NCBI GenBank assembly: GCA_024516155.1
Contig: JAJJXM010000018.1
Location: 62,001 to 126,000 of the forward strand
Origin: Pyronema omphalodes
Taxonomy: Eukaryota; Ascomycota; Pezizomycetes; Pezizales; Pyronemataceae
Reading direction: 5' to 3'
Length of the DNA: 64,000 bases
This document shows, piece after piece, positions 24,706 through 37,547 of this stretch. The notes beneath the pieces were generated by a model, which worked only from the letters and a program-made list of their open reading frames with translations, was not told the origin of the DNA and did not search any database. The position numbers were made by a program, and so were the translations under genes. Position 1 is the stretch's first letter. Every line of letters starts with the position of its first letter.

Positions 24706-27700
24706 GATATTGGGGATAGATAGGAAGGGATGGTTAGATTCGGTTGTACAATATGGTTTTCTTTTTCTTGGTTTTAACACTTGTTCACAAAAATTAGGTT
24801 GGTAGCGGGGGTCGGTTGGGTTACGGAAAAATAGATGATATGCCCATCAAAATATATCTTACTTACGTACTTCAAAGTATTTACTGCAATTTAGACGAAG
24901 TTAAACAAAGCCAGTGAACTTGCGGGTGAACTTGCCGATGGTCTGCTAATCGGTTCACAAATCAGTTACCAAAAACGTCTTGTGTGGTTTGCAACAAACA
25001 ACTAACTGATGCCAAACTATACACCCCTGAGTACTGATTACCGCAACTCAACCTCCGAAGACCATTATAAAACTAGGACCTAACTCCCCAGCACTATATC
25101 TTTTCTACAGCCATTCCCCCTCTCACTTAATCGCCTATTTACACCACCTGGTGTCTAAATTCCCCAGCGCCAATCCCTTCGAAATCCCTTTATTCGCCAC
25201 GATCGAACTTCCAGAACCCATGCCAGCAGCCGAAAAAATTTATTCTAAGTAAGACGGCACCAAGAAATCCCAATAAGCACGATAGGGTGGTCTCATTTTT
25301 GGTATTGAAGATCAAGATGCATGATCTTCCCCGTCTGTATATGTTGAATTGAACTCACCAGAGTCCGTTCTCGGGAACCAATTGTCATCTTCGGAATTAA
25401 TTCGGCATCATTACCCTACCCAAGTTGTAATATATCTTTTTAAATCTTCGCCAATCTGCTTTTGGGGTTTGGTTTTGTTTCGTCAACTCACCAGAGTTAC
25501 TCCTTGGAACCAATCTCTTGCTCACCGCTTGCTGTTTGCTGTTTGCTGCCCCTGCTTGCCGCTTGTTACAATAGGGGAATACTGATTATGGAAGTAATCG
25601 ATCAGCGGTTGATGGTCGGAATCTCTTAATTCTGGGTGAAATTAACGGTTATTGAGTACGGCTTAGGGGCCGATATGATTATCAGACGCGTTTTTGCTCT
25701 GTTCCTCTGCGTGTGTTGATGAGCTGCGACTTACGTTATATTCTCTTGGTTATTCTTTTTTTTTGCTGCGCTTGGTTGCCTTTGGTTGCCTTCTGCCTGT
25801 GACTGTTTGCTTTCCGGGGGAAAAAATCAGATGAGGAACTAGAGCAATTGATCTGCTCCGGTTTGTTCATCGTGACGATACTCCTCGTGATACACTGCTG
25901 CTGCTTGCAATACCATAATATCCTCAGCACCAAAGTATGTCAATCACCCTTCATGAGCCAATACTCTGTTATGGCATCTTTCTGGACTTTGGGTTACTTA
26001 CCAACATGGATGATCTTCTTCGTTCACTGTCTATGAAACAACTAAGAAGTTTCTTCTGGTGCCATGGATACCCCAGTCTACCGCAGCCTCCCTGGGTGTT
26101 GCCCTGGATTTCTTACTCTCACAGACTCCCTGCACAATGTTGCTTATGCCAATTTGGTATTTATTATTTGCAACTTATCTGTTCTCCTTCCATCATACGC
26201 TGTCTTCTACGGATAATGAGAAACGGAACGATATAAAAACAATACCTTAGGCAGACCAGCTGCTCATAAGCTTGTGCCGGACTCCCGGAATGAACAACAA
26301 CCGCTTCAAGCTTCTCCTCTGCCTTGACAGTTCCAACTAACCTTGGAGATATTGTATTGAGCTTCAAAATGCAACAGATATTTCCCAAAATACCGCTCCC
26401 TCTCCTGCTCTATGTTTCAGGATTTTTGTCTAGGACTATCGTCTTCTCCTGGTCCCGTTCTTCTTTATGAATTAAACAAAAACTAGATGTTATGTACACA
26501 CTATCCGCTCTCTTCTCCGATACTTCGAATCACCATCGTATAGGAAACCCACTGCTACTACCATAGTATGATCTTGCAGTATCATCATCAGATCAACTTT
26601 TTGACCTCTTGTTCTCCATCTTTTCTCCGGCAACATTCCAACAAAACACTTTGTTCTCGGTTTGTTGTCTTTTTCCAAGAGTTCAACATTTTGATGTCAT
26701 TTTGATGTTACTGCTCCTATATTGCAACCTCGATCAGGATTTTGGGTCTATTTTATTGTGCTCCTCGTTTGGAATTTACCACATGAGTGGTTGTTTTCCT
26801 GTCTCTTGCTGTTCCCCTGTTTCCTGTTTTTTTTTTTCGTCTGATTAGATTAGCTGTGTTACTGAATTAGTGGTACTGGACTTGGAGAATTGTTCTATTG
26901 TTGTATATTAATTAATAAATAGCAAAGAATTTACTGTGACTTTGATTTGGTAGCGGTAAGATTGGTTGTTGGTTGCTTACTACTTATTAGTGCTAAAGGC
27001 TTTAGTACAACTAATCAAGTTTGGAAACGTACTTGTGATTTGAGATCTGTGGGTTCCCTAGACTTTCGTGGTTTCTACCACTTCTGTGTCGTTTTTATCA
27101 ATCAAAGTTCGATGTTGAAGCTGGATTTTTCTGTTTCTTGGTATGGTGATTGAACTCAGATATTTACTTCCGGTGAAAACTAAACCTTGTTGTTTAAGAG
27201 GCCTCTAGAAGACTTGTAACATACAGTATATCGTCTATCTTTCATTGCCCACCTTCTATATATACACGAAGTATATGTTTTCTTATCCCCAACTTAGCAT
27301 GCATCTAGTCCAAGAAATGTACCGGTTCATGAAGGATATGTGGGATCTCCGGGCTCACGAGTCTTTACTAGAAAACCCATCTTTGTGTACCTTTGGCCAT
27401 GGTGGAGATGTCACCACACATCCTACTCGCATAAATTTCAGTTGTAAAACGCAACTCTTCTCTCTGGACCCTATGTATTTTGAAAATAAATGTGTGATAA
27501 CTAATATTATAACCCGCCTGTATCGTCCAAATCCATCCACCCACACGCAGCATGGAAAATCACTCATACAATTACCGAAATAACCGAAGTTTAATACCTC
27601 CATGTAATTTAGAGTAATCAATCTTGAGATATTTCTCAATTTCAATCTTTCTGTATTTCTTAGCCTGCCTTATATAGATAACAGATAGCAAATGCAAAGC

Positions 27701-30700
27701 ATCATTAATTATCGTTTTGCTTATATCTAAATGCATAGTGGCTGGCCGTCCATTAGCCGTATCAGTCTCTTCTTGCACTCTTTTCTTGTAGTAGTTAGAG
27801 TTTCTCTATCTACTGTCTAGCAGTACCCGGGTGAACCAAATTACCAGCAAAAAACGAATTGAATAAGTAGGATTAGAAACGAGTGATATTTGCAAAACAT
27901 GGCAGTCGCCGTAATGGAATGTACCAAATAACCCGAGATTAATCCAATGAACATCAGTTTATAGGACTAATACAAATTTTATGAAATACCATCTAGACCC
28001 AGAAGTAATGCTAGTTGCGGGGTTGGGCTAGTAGGTAATCGTGAAAAAGCCAAGTTAATGTCTTCTCAATCTTCGGAATAAATGCAGTTTACAATACTGT
28101 TACAGTGATTGAGATGACGCACTACACAACATAGGCATCCCTTCGAATCTTCTCGTTTGAGAGTTCCTCCATTCCGTCCTCTCCATTCTAGGTATATATG
28201 GTGTCACCACTCATTCTCCATGACCTCCAGCCTATTCACCATCATGTGACCTACTCTGGACATCTAGCAGCCATTAAGCGAGCGCAATAGGGCATATAAC
28301 TAGCATCTTTTCTCACCCTATGTTTTGCTCTTCCCTTCTTTATGCCTTCCAATTCAATATTCAGTCCCTGAACCAATAGAAATTACTCACCCCAAGTGTC
28401 TTTCTACAGTCTCATGGTAATGAGCGGATTGCAAAGCCCATAGATGAGGATTTGAAAATTCCCCACATTTGGGATTAAAGCGCTTACTGCCAAATAAACA
28501 AGCAAGCTTGATTTTTATCTTTTTGCTTTTCCTCACCTTTTTTTCCCCGTAATCTAGCCAGTTTTTTGTACAGGATTAGATTTTACGCTTTTCATCCCCA
28601 TTCCCTTTCTGGAGAGTCTTCTTGTTTTGTTCTTTCTGTGAGGCACTACAGTTCTTCTGTCATGTCTATTTTCGTACTTGTTCTGATGTACTTATAAACT
28701 TTAGTAAATATATTGTGTTTTCGACTAAAACCTAGAGATTGCCCATTCGAGTGAGAACTTTCGAGTTATGCCACTTCAATATGAAGGGTAAGCACTGGGC
28801 GTTGACGTCGGGACACGCTCCATCTCCACTATAACTACACAGGCTTTACCGCGTAAAGCTCGCCACTTTAACAAACATTCCTCGAGTATTAGACTACCTC
28901 CATCTCCACCTCTGTTTGACAAAAAAAGCTACAACCATTCACAGATCCGAACTACGGCATCCGATAATTAATAAAGCCTATTCTACACCACGAAGTAGTA
29001 TCGCCAGTAAGCTTATTCCGTGAAGCAGCGCCAGATAACTCTTATTTCTAATGAAGTAACAGATAATGAACAAGGAAGAATGCATGATATCTGTTCTCGC
29101 CGAGACTACATCCGATGATAGCTGTGTTAACATGGGCCTTTCCTGGTACTAACCGGCATTTCGAACTCCGGTTGACGACATACGACATGGTTTTATCAAT
29201 CTCTTTTATGAAGCCGAGGAATAAATTTAGGAGTCGGGGTGCATTACTCCACATCGTCTTTCGGATTTGACTTTCTGAAGCATGGAACATGGAGATACTC
29301 AGACCTCCATGGTGATATGCCATGACGGAGACGTCACTGGAGTTGGCTAGTCGTGAGGCGTTTTGTGAGCTGGTAAGAGATGCGATTGGAGCGGAAGAGT
29401 GGCGGGCTTTTATTGCCGCGACGTCGATAGCGGCTATTGGTGGAGAGGGCTGGTTTACCGGTTGTATCGGAGTTGGGACCTTAACGGATACTGTGGGGCC
29501 GTTTTTGATATTTAAAGGTCAACCCACTCGAAAAAGGCTAAAACAGAAGCAGAAAAAACAAAAACTTCTATGAGTAATCACATTACACGACAAGGCTACG
29601 AGCGTCTTCCTTTTCTCGAATCTTCAGTACCCCGGGGCCTCGGTATCGGTGCCATCGCCGGGAAACAGAACACCGCAACGGAATACCGCGAGGTTTTCAC
29701 GTGGTATCATTCCATACAGAGAAGAATCTCGATTAGTTTCATGCTGAACCAGTAGAGTCAATTATGTTTCTAGACCTGACTCATCTGGTTGTATCTGGAT
29801 TACAAGCGGAGAGCATTACAGGCAACGCCTAGGATACTTACGGATGGCCCTGCAATGGTCAGAAACACGGCCTGTCAATTGCCGCCAGACATAAAGGATT
29901 GATATTGGTACATGATGCATCGGACTCGGTTCCCCAGTTATGGTTACAGTAACTACTAAGACGAAACGCGTATGAGCGTGCTTAAAACTTCCGCCATGAC
30001 GTCACAACGTTGGTGTGTCACATTTCATCTCGTTCCAGAGACATGCGCACCCGCCCGAGGATGTGCACCATTTCTTAACTTTAACGCCCCCTGGCCCGAG
30101 CCGAGCATCCATTAGCCTAACACCGGAGGTAAATTCCGGCCAAGATATACCGAAGCATAGTATGTCACCCGTTACTTTGAAGTACCCCTTCGAAAGATGG
30201 ATTTTGCGTTTAATTAACTGTCTTTGGGATCTTTGCATAATGCAGCCAAATAAACGCCAGTATCTTTCCCCTCGTCCCGCGTTTCTAGCACTGATTCAGA
30301 TACTGCACCTCACCGAAACGAACAACATTAAGCGCACATGACTCTGAATAACCGATGCAGGATCCACGGAGAAAAAACTACTGCAATGCCGGTGTGATTA
30401 AGGGTGCGGAGTTGCCGTTGTGGAAAGCTTAACTGCTTGTTAGCAAGGGAACTCCGAGCACAAGACAAGCGAGATGATAAGTGTTAACTCAGACGTTGTC
30501 ACTCGATCACTTTTATCTCCAGCCTCCCCGGTCCGAATCTCTCCATGTGGCCAACCCTAACATCCAGCTGACACAACAAGAAGTGAGAAAATCCCCTGCC
30601 GCTGCACACGGCCCACCGGGTGATCCACAGTTCCGGTGTTCGTGAAAATTTTGGTCCATCGACAACGTGCTTGCAGGTCAGTGGCAAAAAGCTTTAACTT

Positions 30701-33700
30701 TAAGATTTGAAACAACAGCTCGCAACGCCGGTTTGTCGGGTATCAAATGCAGGAACCACAGACGAAAAATTGCTGTGTAGATAACCGCGTTTCCTCATTT
30801 ACCAATTGTTGTGATTATCAAGCTGCCTTCTTACTGGTTCGGTTGATATGAACTCGTGCTGCTTTCGCGCACAATTCGATTCCCGAGGTTGAATTCCCAT
30901 ATCAACCGTTGAAACCAGGACCATGATATCGGCTACTTTGCAACTACTATAATTCCCGGATGGCGAAATTTCGAAACATGCTAATTCTACCCAAATCATA
31001 CTCGTGTACGCCGGACAGATTGCCTCCCGCTTGTAAATCAGATTTACACCAGCATTCAAGCATTCTGATAAGACGTTTAAACTTCCGGGTGTGCAGGCTG
31101 GGCAAATCTTATGTCAATTATGGATCGATATCATATCCTCCATTTCATGGGGAATTCAAAGTTTAAGATTTCCTGTGACCGATTTTGCATCGGTAGTGTG
31201 ACCATGTAAGTAGAACCGTCAAAAAGCGAATCGAGCAAAACATCTCGTAGCATGCTAAATTTACTCCTAGTAGGATCATTTGTCCACGTTGATAGATCAT
31301 AGATCCTCCGAACCTTTTCAGTTTCTTCCTGGTGCTCGTATTTTTCTGCATACCAAAGTAGGTGCACAAAATTGTGGATCTCTATTTCTCTCTAACGTAA
31401 ACCAGGTATCCGACAAGCACGCACGCTGTATTGGTCTGCGGCGGTACCGTGTAGGGAAAAGCAGTGGCCATCCAATTTGCGCATCGAGAGATCGAGAAAT
31501 GTACACGCGATCTGAGGCTACTTTTTCGACCAGTTGAACTTAAATCTACGATCCAACCCCGAACCCATCGATGTCTCCACCAAGTTCTCGAAACGTGTGG
31601 TGACAGAAGCCAAAATTTAGGCTGGGAGGTTAACAGGGATGGCTGAGCGCTGCTACGTCGCGGTTCTTTGGCCTTCCGCACCACAAGGCAAGAAGCACAG
31701 TGGAGCTTCTTTCATGTCTGAGAAATAATCTGAAACAGAACACCTTAGAACGCATTCGTGCATTCGAAATTTGAGAGTGCAGAAATACCCTTTCCTTTCA
31801 GACTCTACGCTACAGAAAGTTACTTTTCTTCACTTGCCCATACACGGCTGGGGCGTTTCTGTGGACTCCCAACCTGGTTGACAGCACACTATTGATATTT
31901 AGCAAGCACCGTGTTCGGTTTATCCACTGTCCATCATTCTCGCTGAACAATGGTAATTGTGAACGCATAATGACGTAAGGTGATGAAGCAACGCGTCTCC
32001 CACAACAACGTTGTTTAGGTTTCAAATTCGGGCATGTTTTGTGGCAGGACAGGGCCACACAGTGGCCACGCAGCGCCCCACAGGGTCACGTTCGTGGCTC
32101 AACCAGTTAATTCAACTTAATTTGATGAACGTGGTCATTTTTGTTGACGATAAAAACTACCTATCTAGCAGAAAACGCATTGCAAAGAAACTTAGTGTAC
32201 AATTTATGATACATAGCGGCGGGTGGCGAATATCCAGGAGGAACGGCGGCGAAGACTAGGGCTTCCCGGGGTTCACCCTAGAGTAGTGCGGCAGCTATCT
32301 AACCTCTAGCTCACATCTTCGTCGGTTGCGGGGGTTACAAAGATACAAGTTCCCTACAAGGTGGTGATGATGGATGATGATGTGAGGAGCTTCGTGGAAT
32401 TGGGATCGGTAAATGCCGGTCATGATGGTGGGTTGTTTAGCAACCATTTTATCCCCAACTGTTTCTATCCGAAATGGGAAACTGTTTTGCTGATTATGAC
32501 GCAAACTGCGCCTAGCCCTAACTCCGTGTTACCCCCGGATGCTTTGGGGACGTCTGGTGACGATTAAGGAAGAGAACACACTGACGACATAAGCAGACTG
32601 AGAGGCTGAATAACCTAGTCAGGGACGAACAAAGGACAGAAGAGACGTTGCACCACGGTGTCATAGCACTCATGACAGACTTCGACGTGCTGGATGGTGC
32701 TGCGTTGTGTATTTGACTCAGCTGTGTTACTACACCTGCGATTCGGATGCCACCCGTTCTAAGACAATTACAGATGTCATACTGAGCATTCAATGGGCAA
32801 CTTCTTATGGAAGTCGTACACTCACTCACTCACTCACTCACTCATTCACATTACATTACGTTACATTCTGTCTCGCTCGTCGCCGCCGCCAAGATCAACG
32901 GCACCACCCATAAACCGATAAGGATGGGTTTTATTTTTGGGCTGACAGACCGGCGATTACAGAATTGAAATCCCCCCCTCCATCAACGTTTACTGCACCG
33001 CACCTCTCTCAATGCAGCCTACCTCAGAGCGGGTAGTCTCTGGTTGCTTAGGGGAATTGGACAAGTGCACAATTGCGGTAACCGGACGGCAGATCCGCCA
33101 TCATTCAACTTCCGAAGACAAGGTACATGGGCGCAGCTAATGCTACGGCTAACTTTGGTCTAAGTGGCTCTAAATACCGAAGCACACGGATGGCGGGGGA
33201 GTAAGGCAGGTGTGTGTGTGGGATGGGGTTTGGGGGACGGATGTGGTGGGATGGAGAAAGAGGTGTTGTGGTGGGATGGAAACGGATGTTTGGGGGAAGG
33301 CATTATGTTGCTCACAGATGCAGATTCGAAGAGCTTCGACTCCGAGGCCGATGTTTACTCTGTTGAGCTTCGAGCAGGCGTTCATCAGCAATAAAGGCCG
33401 GCAGACTCAGGTGCTGCGGACCTCTCGGTGCATCTTTTTATCGGGTGGTGGTACGCAGATCGTGATATTAGCATTGCAGGGCTATTCGATTTGATACCTT
33501 AGTGGCCAACCCTCCGCAACCTGGTCTCGCTGGACAGCCCATCCGCGAATAACCCATGTGCTGCAACGGAGCTATGCAGTAGCCCACACATTAGTTACCC
33601 ACTACGCCATATCAAATTCTCCATCTGCAGCATCGAAGAGACATGGGAGACTGAGGAACGCCCATCCGTACCCACTCGCACCCCTCCGCTGTGCCTTCGC

Positions 33701-34854
33701 TAGAGCTGCCAGAGAGAATAAACTAAAGTAACGACGGTACTCTAAACACTAAAGAGCTAAAATTAATTCGGAATTTCTGGTGATAGCCACAGCACCGGAG
33801 GTAACAGAGAAGGCAGACATCCAAGAGTAGCAATGCAAGCGGGACGGTCAACGAGCCGTGAGAGAGAGATTCCCCTTGGCCGATGTTAGTATACCCTATG
33901 GGGAAAAGACGAACAGCCGGGGAGATACAGCGGCGTAGCGGGTGTGAATGATGGCAGCAGTTGGCATCCTTTAGGTTAGGGCGGGGATAATTTTGGGATA
34001 GAGTGGACGGGAAGAAAGGTCTGTTACTGGACACCAGATGTGGCTCTGGCATCATAGGCAGTTGTTTTGTGGTTAGAGTGGTTGTGGAGGGTTGGAACGA
34101 ATGGAATGGGGGAGGGATGTTGGATGGATGGGAGGGCAGGCAGAGGGAGGGATGCATCGTTCTGCTTTGATGTTAATTGAATATTGCTATGTATGCTATG
34201 CTATTCTAGATACTGCTAATTGCTGCTCTACTACGTCTTCGTGCTTCCGCTGTTCTTTCTTTTCCACAAGTTATACGTACATACTCGGGATTCTTCCTTT
34301 TCATCCAAGTTACACACTCGCTCTTATTATTCCCTCCCACCTACTTTTCCGTCTCTTCCTTCCTCATACACAAACATCCAGTCGGTCCTCTTCCACCTTC
34401 GTTCTAAGAAGTCCGGTCTCCCACTCGTTTTAACTCCACCCCGCTCCCGTGTTATACACACCTCTCCCGTCTAAGCCCACCTCCATCCTATCCTAAAAAA
34501 TACTTCGGAACACTCGTTCTTGCCTCGGTCATACACTTGCTTCGGATCAACTTCGATCGCTTTGGTTGCCGGCCCAGCTACAACATAAGGCCCATAACCT
34601 CATATACTCCAGGCACCCCACCACAAGGGTTCCCCACTACACATCCCGCTGTCTACTCACTCCGCGCTCCGTACACTCATCATTCCGAGAACCCATTCCG
34701 ACAACCGTTACCTTTAGACACCAAGAACTCACGCCAACGAACAAGAAATTTGCAAAGAACCGTTTACCAGCTTTCCAATAATCTTGATATAGCCTTAAAC
34801 GGCATACTTGAAACAATCCGGAATTCTCGTTGGAACAATTAGCTCCAACACATT
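24706..34854. other. 10 kb intergenic region without a supported gene
   Basis: No frame shows a recognisable domain, and the open stretches are 60-113 codons with frequent stops. There are two related segments near 25353 and 25486 (ACTCACCAGAGT followed by GGAACCAAT). A weakly similar pair lies near 30355 and 30740 (ATGCAGGA.CCAC.GA.AAAA). A short GGGATGGA-rich stretch is at 33210-33290. From about 34,200 the plus strand becomes pyrimidine-rich with TTCC/CTTCC runs, likely the promoter and 5' leader of the grainyhead-like gene. Confidence 0.6.
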
Positions 34855-37547
34855 ATGTTCCGCAACAGGTCTGACAACTACTCTTTCCTGCCTGGGTTTT
34901 ATATATCTTGATTGTAAAAGCATCGGTGTTGTAATCTCCCCTTTCTTCATACAGATAGACTAAACCTTTGTCCTTCAACCATTAGGCAGTCATCCCAAAA
35001 ACCTCCGGATGAGCTTTTCGAACGCTTTAGACAGTCCTTTCCTAATGTTGTAACCACAGCGCCCCCAAGTGGCCAACAAGAGGCTGCGCTCCCTCCTTTG
35101 GGAATGCAAACCCAACAACCAAGGCAAGTCGCATACTTGGGCAATATCTTGTAGCCGCACTTTTTATATCGATATAATAAATCATATCATTAACATCCCT
35201 TGGAGGATCCGTCTTGTTAACGTTTTTCCATCAAATCAGATTCGCAGATCATGCAGACCTTGATCCCACTCCACGCGCACCTGGCGAGCCTTTTCAATTC
35301 ACACCCTCGTTAACACCATCTGCATTCATGGACCCCAACTCTGCTGCCTTCGCTGCCTTCGCAAACCAGACCATAGATATTTTTACGCCTACACCGGCTA
35401 CTACGTCGAGTTACAGAGTTTCAAACTCTATCACAGCCAATACTATGGCTCCAAGTCACGACCTACAGACACCGGGAATAGGAATAATAACAGGACCGCC
35501 ATTATCATTAACAAATGGAGTATTGCAGTCATCGGATGCCCAGGGTTTCGCTCCACCGCAAGCTATTCAGCCTCATTTTAACTACACATCATTCACAGAA
35601 CCACTACATCATTCGCAATATTTAGGACCTCAACACTTCGACCCGCGTCCACCTTCAGGACCGGGAAGTCCGATGGATTTGTCTGGAGTTGAACCAACGC
35701 CTGATCCGATGACTATCGCAGAGTCATTGAATGGAATAAGCGCACCCATGAACCCGCCTATGCCATTGGATCAAAAACAATTTGATGCCATTTCCCAGCG
35801 ACAATGTTTGCCCCCACCAACATCAGATCGGTAAGTTTTAGATCAAGTTTATCGGATCCCGGACGTCGGATCAACCGCGGTTGATTGGCGCCACTGCGTT
35901 AAGTTGTAGGCACTAATTTGAGGCTTTTTGGTTAGATTCCGCTGGCACGTAGTCCTAAACGCCCCCACGGCTATGATCAAGCATCCGGAAGAGATACCAG
36001 TCACATATTTGAATAAGGGTCAGGCGTATGGCATTTCTATTCAAGATACGCAGCCCCCACCCCCGGGTTCCCCGCCCATAAAATACAGATTATACATCCG
36101 TGTGTCTTTTCACGACGAGACTCAAAGAAACCGACCGGCGCAATGCTGGCAACTGTGGAAGGAAGGGCGAGGAACGAATGAAGCCCACCAGAGGGGTGGA
36201 AAGTTACAAGCGGTTGAATTTGTAGAGAGCCAGGCCAACGGAGATGATGACAAGAAAAAGAAAGCCAAGGTAACGCTAGAAAGCTCGTCTTTTGACGGCT
36301 TCTCTTGCATTTGGTCGCCGACACCCGGTGGCGCCCATGAGGCGTCGGTTTCAGTGCGATTCAATTTCTTGTCAACGGACTTCAGCCATTCAAAGGGTGT
36401 CAAGGGAATTCCGGTTCGACTGTGTGCTAAGTCAGAGGTCATCTCAAATGACTCTCCTCTATCTTCTCCTTTAACTGGAGCAGAGGTTTGCTACTGCAAG
36501 GTGAAGCTCTTTCGAGACCATGGAGCCGAGCGCAAGCTGTCCAACGATATTCAACACGTCAAAAAGACGATTGAGAAGCTGAGACAACAAGCCAACCAGG
36601 GTGAAGGAACAGGAATGAAGATTTTTGGCAAGAAGAGTAAGAAAATGGATGACGACTACGGCAAGTTAGGAAAAGCAGTCAAACATAAGCGCACCTGGTC
36701 GATGTCGTCAGCAACTTCGGTAAACGGAATGAGAACGCATGAGGATGAGACGAATTCCAAGTTACAGGTTATGCAGGATATGTTCTCAAGCACGAGGCCA
36801 GTATCTGTGCTGTACCTACGTGGTGAAGAACAAGACGACCCCGATGCCTACGCCGTCAGACTCCCCGGAGAGGATGGAGACGATTCTTGGGCTGCACTCA
36901 GGCGGGCAAGTATCGCGACTACAAACACAACAGCTTCGTCCTTCGTTTCACCAACTCCAAGCTCAGCCTCAATTTCCAGCCAGCGTGGCGGTAGTTTTAG
37001 CCCTGAGAAGGGCGATTGGCAAAGCTACAAAGCCGCCCCTTCTTCGCAAATTGACAACCCCGTGCGTGTTAAAAGCATAGGTGGTGATGGTGTTTTATCT
37101 GGCTGGATCGAAGCAATTGGAATTGACCATTCCTACCGCCCTCCTGCAGAGGAGCCCCCGAAGGCAGTAATGAGCATCTACATCCTCCCAGTAGTACCGA
37201 ATGCGCCTGAAAAGCAGCAATACCACCGTGCCGTGTACCTGCAACAGCGTACAGCGACCTGCTTAGCTAATAGCATTGCGGCCAAATGCGGTATCGATCC
37301 CGCAACGGTGTTCAGAACCGTGCACATCAACCCACGAAATCTATCAATTATAATCGACGATGAATTTGTAGCTCAAATGTCGGAAGCTCAGGATATGAAG
37401 GTTCAGTTGAAGGAAATCACCGCAGATTCCGCAATGTCATCGTCAGAGGATTGGTCTGGTTCTAATTCTATCGCCATCAATGGATCACATCATAATGGAG
37501 GTGATTCTAACGGCACCAAGAAATGGGAACTTCAGTTGTTATTTTGA
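34855..37547 (+). CDS. grainyhead/CP2-family transcription factor
   Basis: A DNA-binding regulator of the CP2/grainyhead family. The Neurospora relative (csp-2) is needed for conidial separation and wall remodelling. The model is 34855-34868, 34986-35123, 35240-35830, 35936-37547: 784 residues. It begins MFRNR|QSSQKPPDELFERFRQ, with a 14 nt first coding exon. The second intron (35124-35239) uses a GC donor in the strong context AG|GCAAGT. Residues about 249-470 are the CP2 domain, starting FRWHVVLNAPTAMIKHPEE and including YIRVSFHDETQRNRPAQCWQ and ADFSHSKGVKGIPVRLC-like text. A basic, Ser-rich linker follows (about 470-650). A C-terminal region (about 655-750, MSIYILPVV ... AVYLQQRT) fits the ubiquitin-like oligomerisation fold seen at that place in the family. 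The N-terminal 240 residues are Pro/Gln/Ser-rich, as in an activation region. Confidence 0.88.

Noticed and set aside
29322..29755. two small frames overlapping at ATGA
   Set aside because: The bacterial-style overlap is meaningless in a fungal nuclear genome, and neither frame has a recognised domain.
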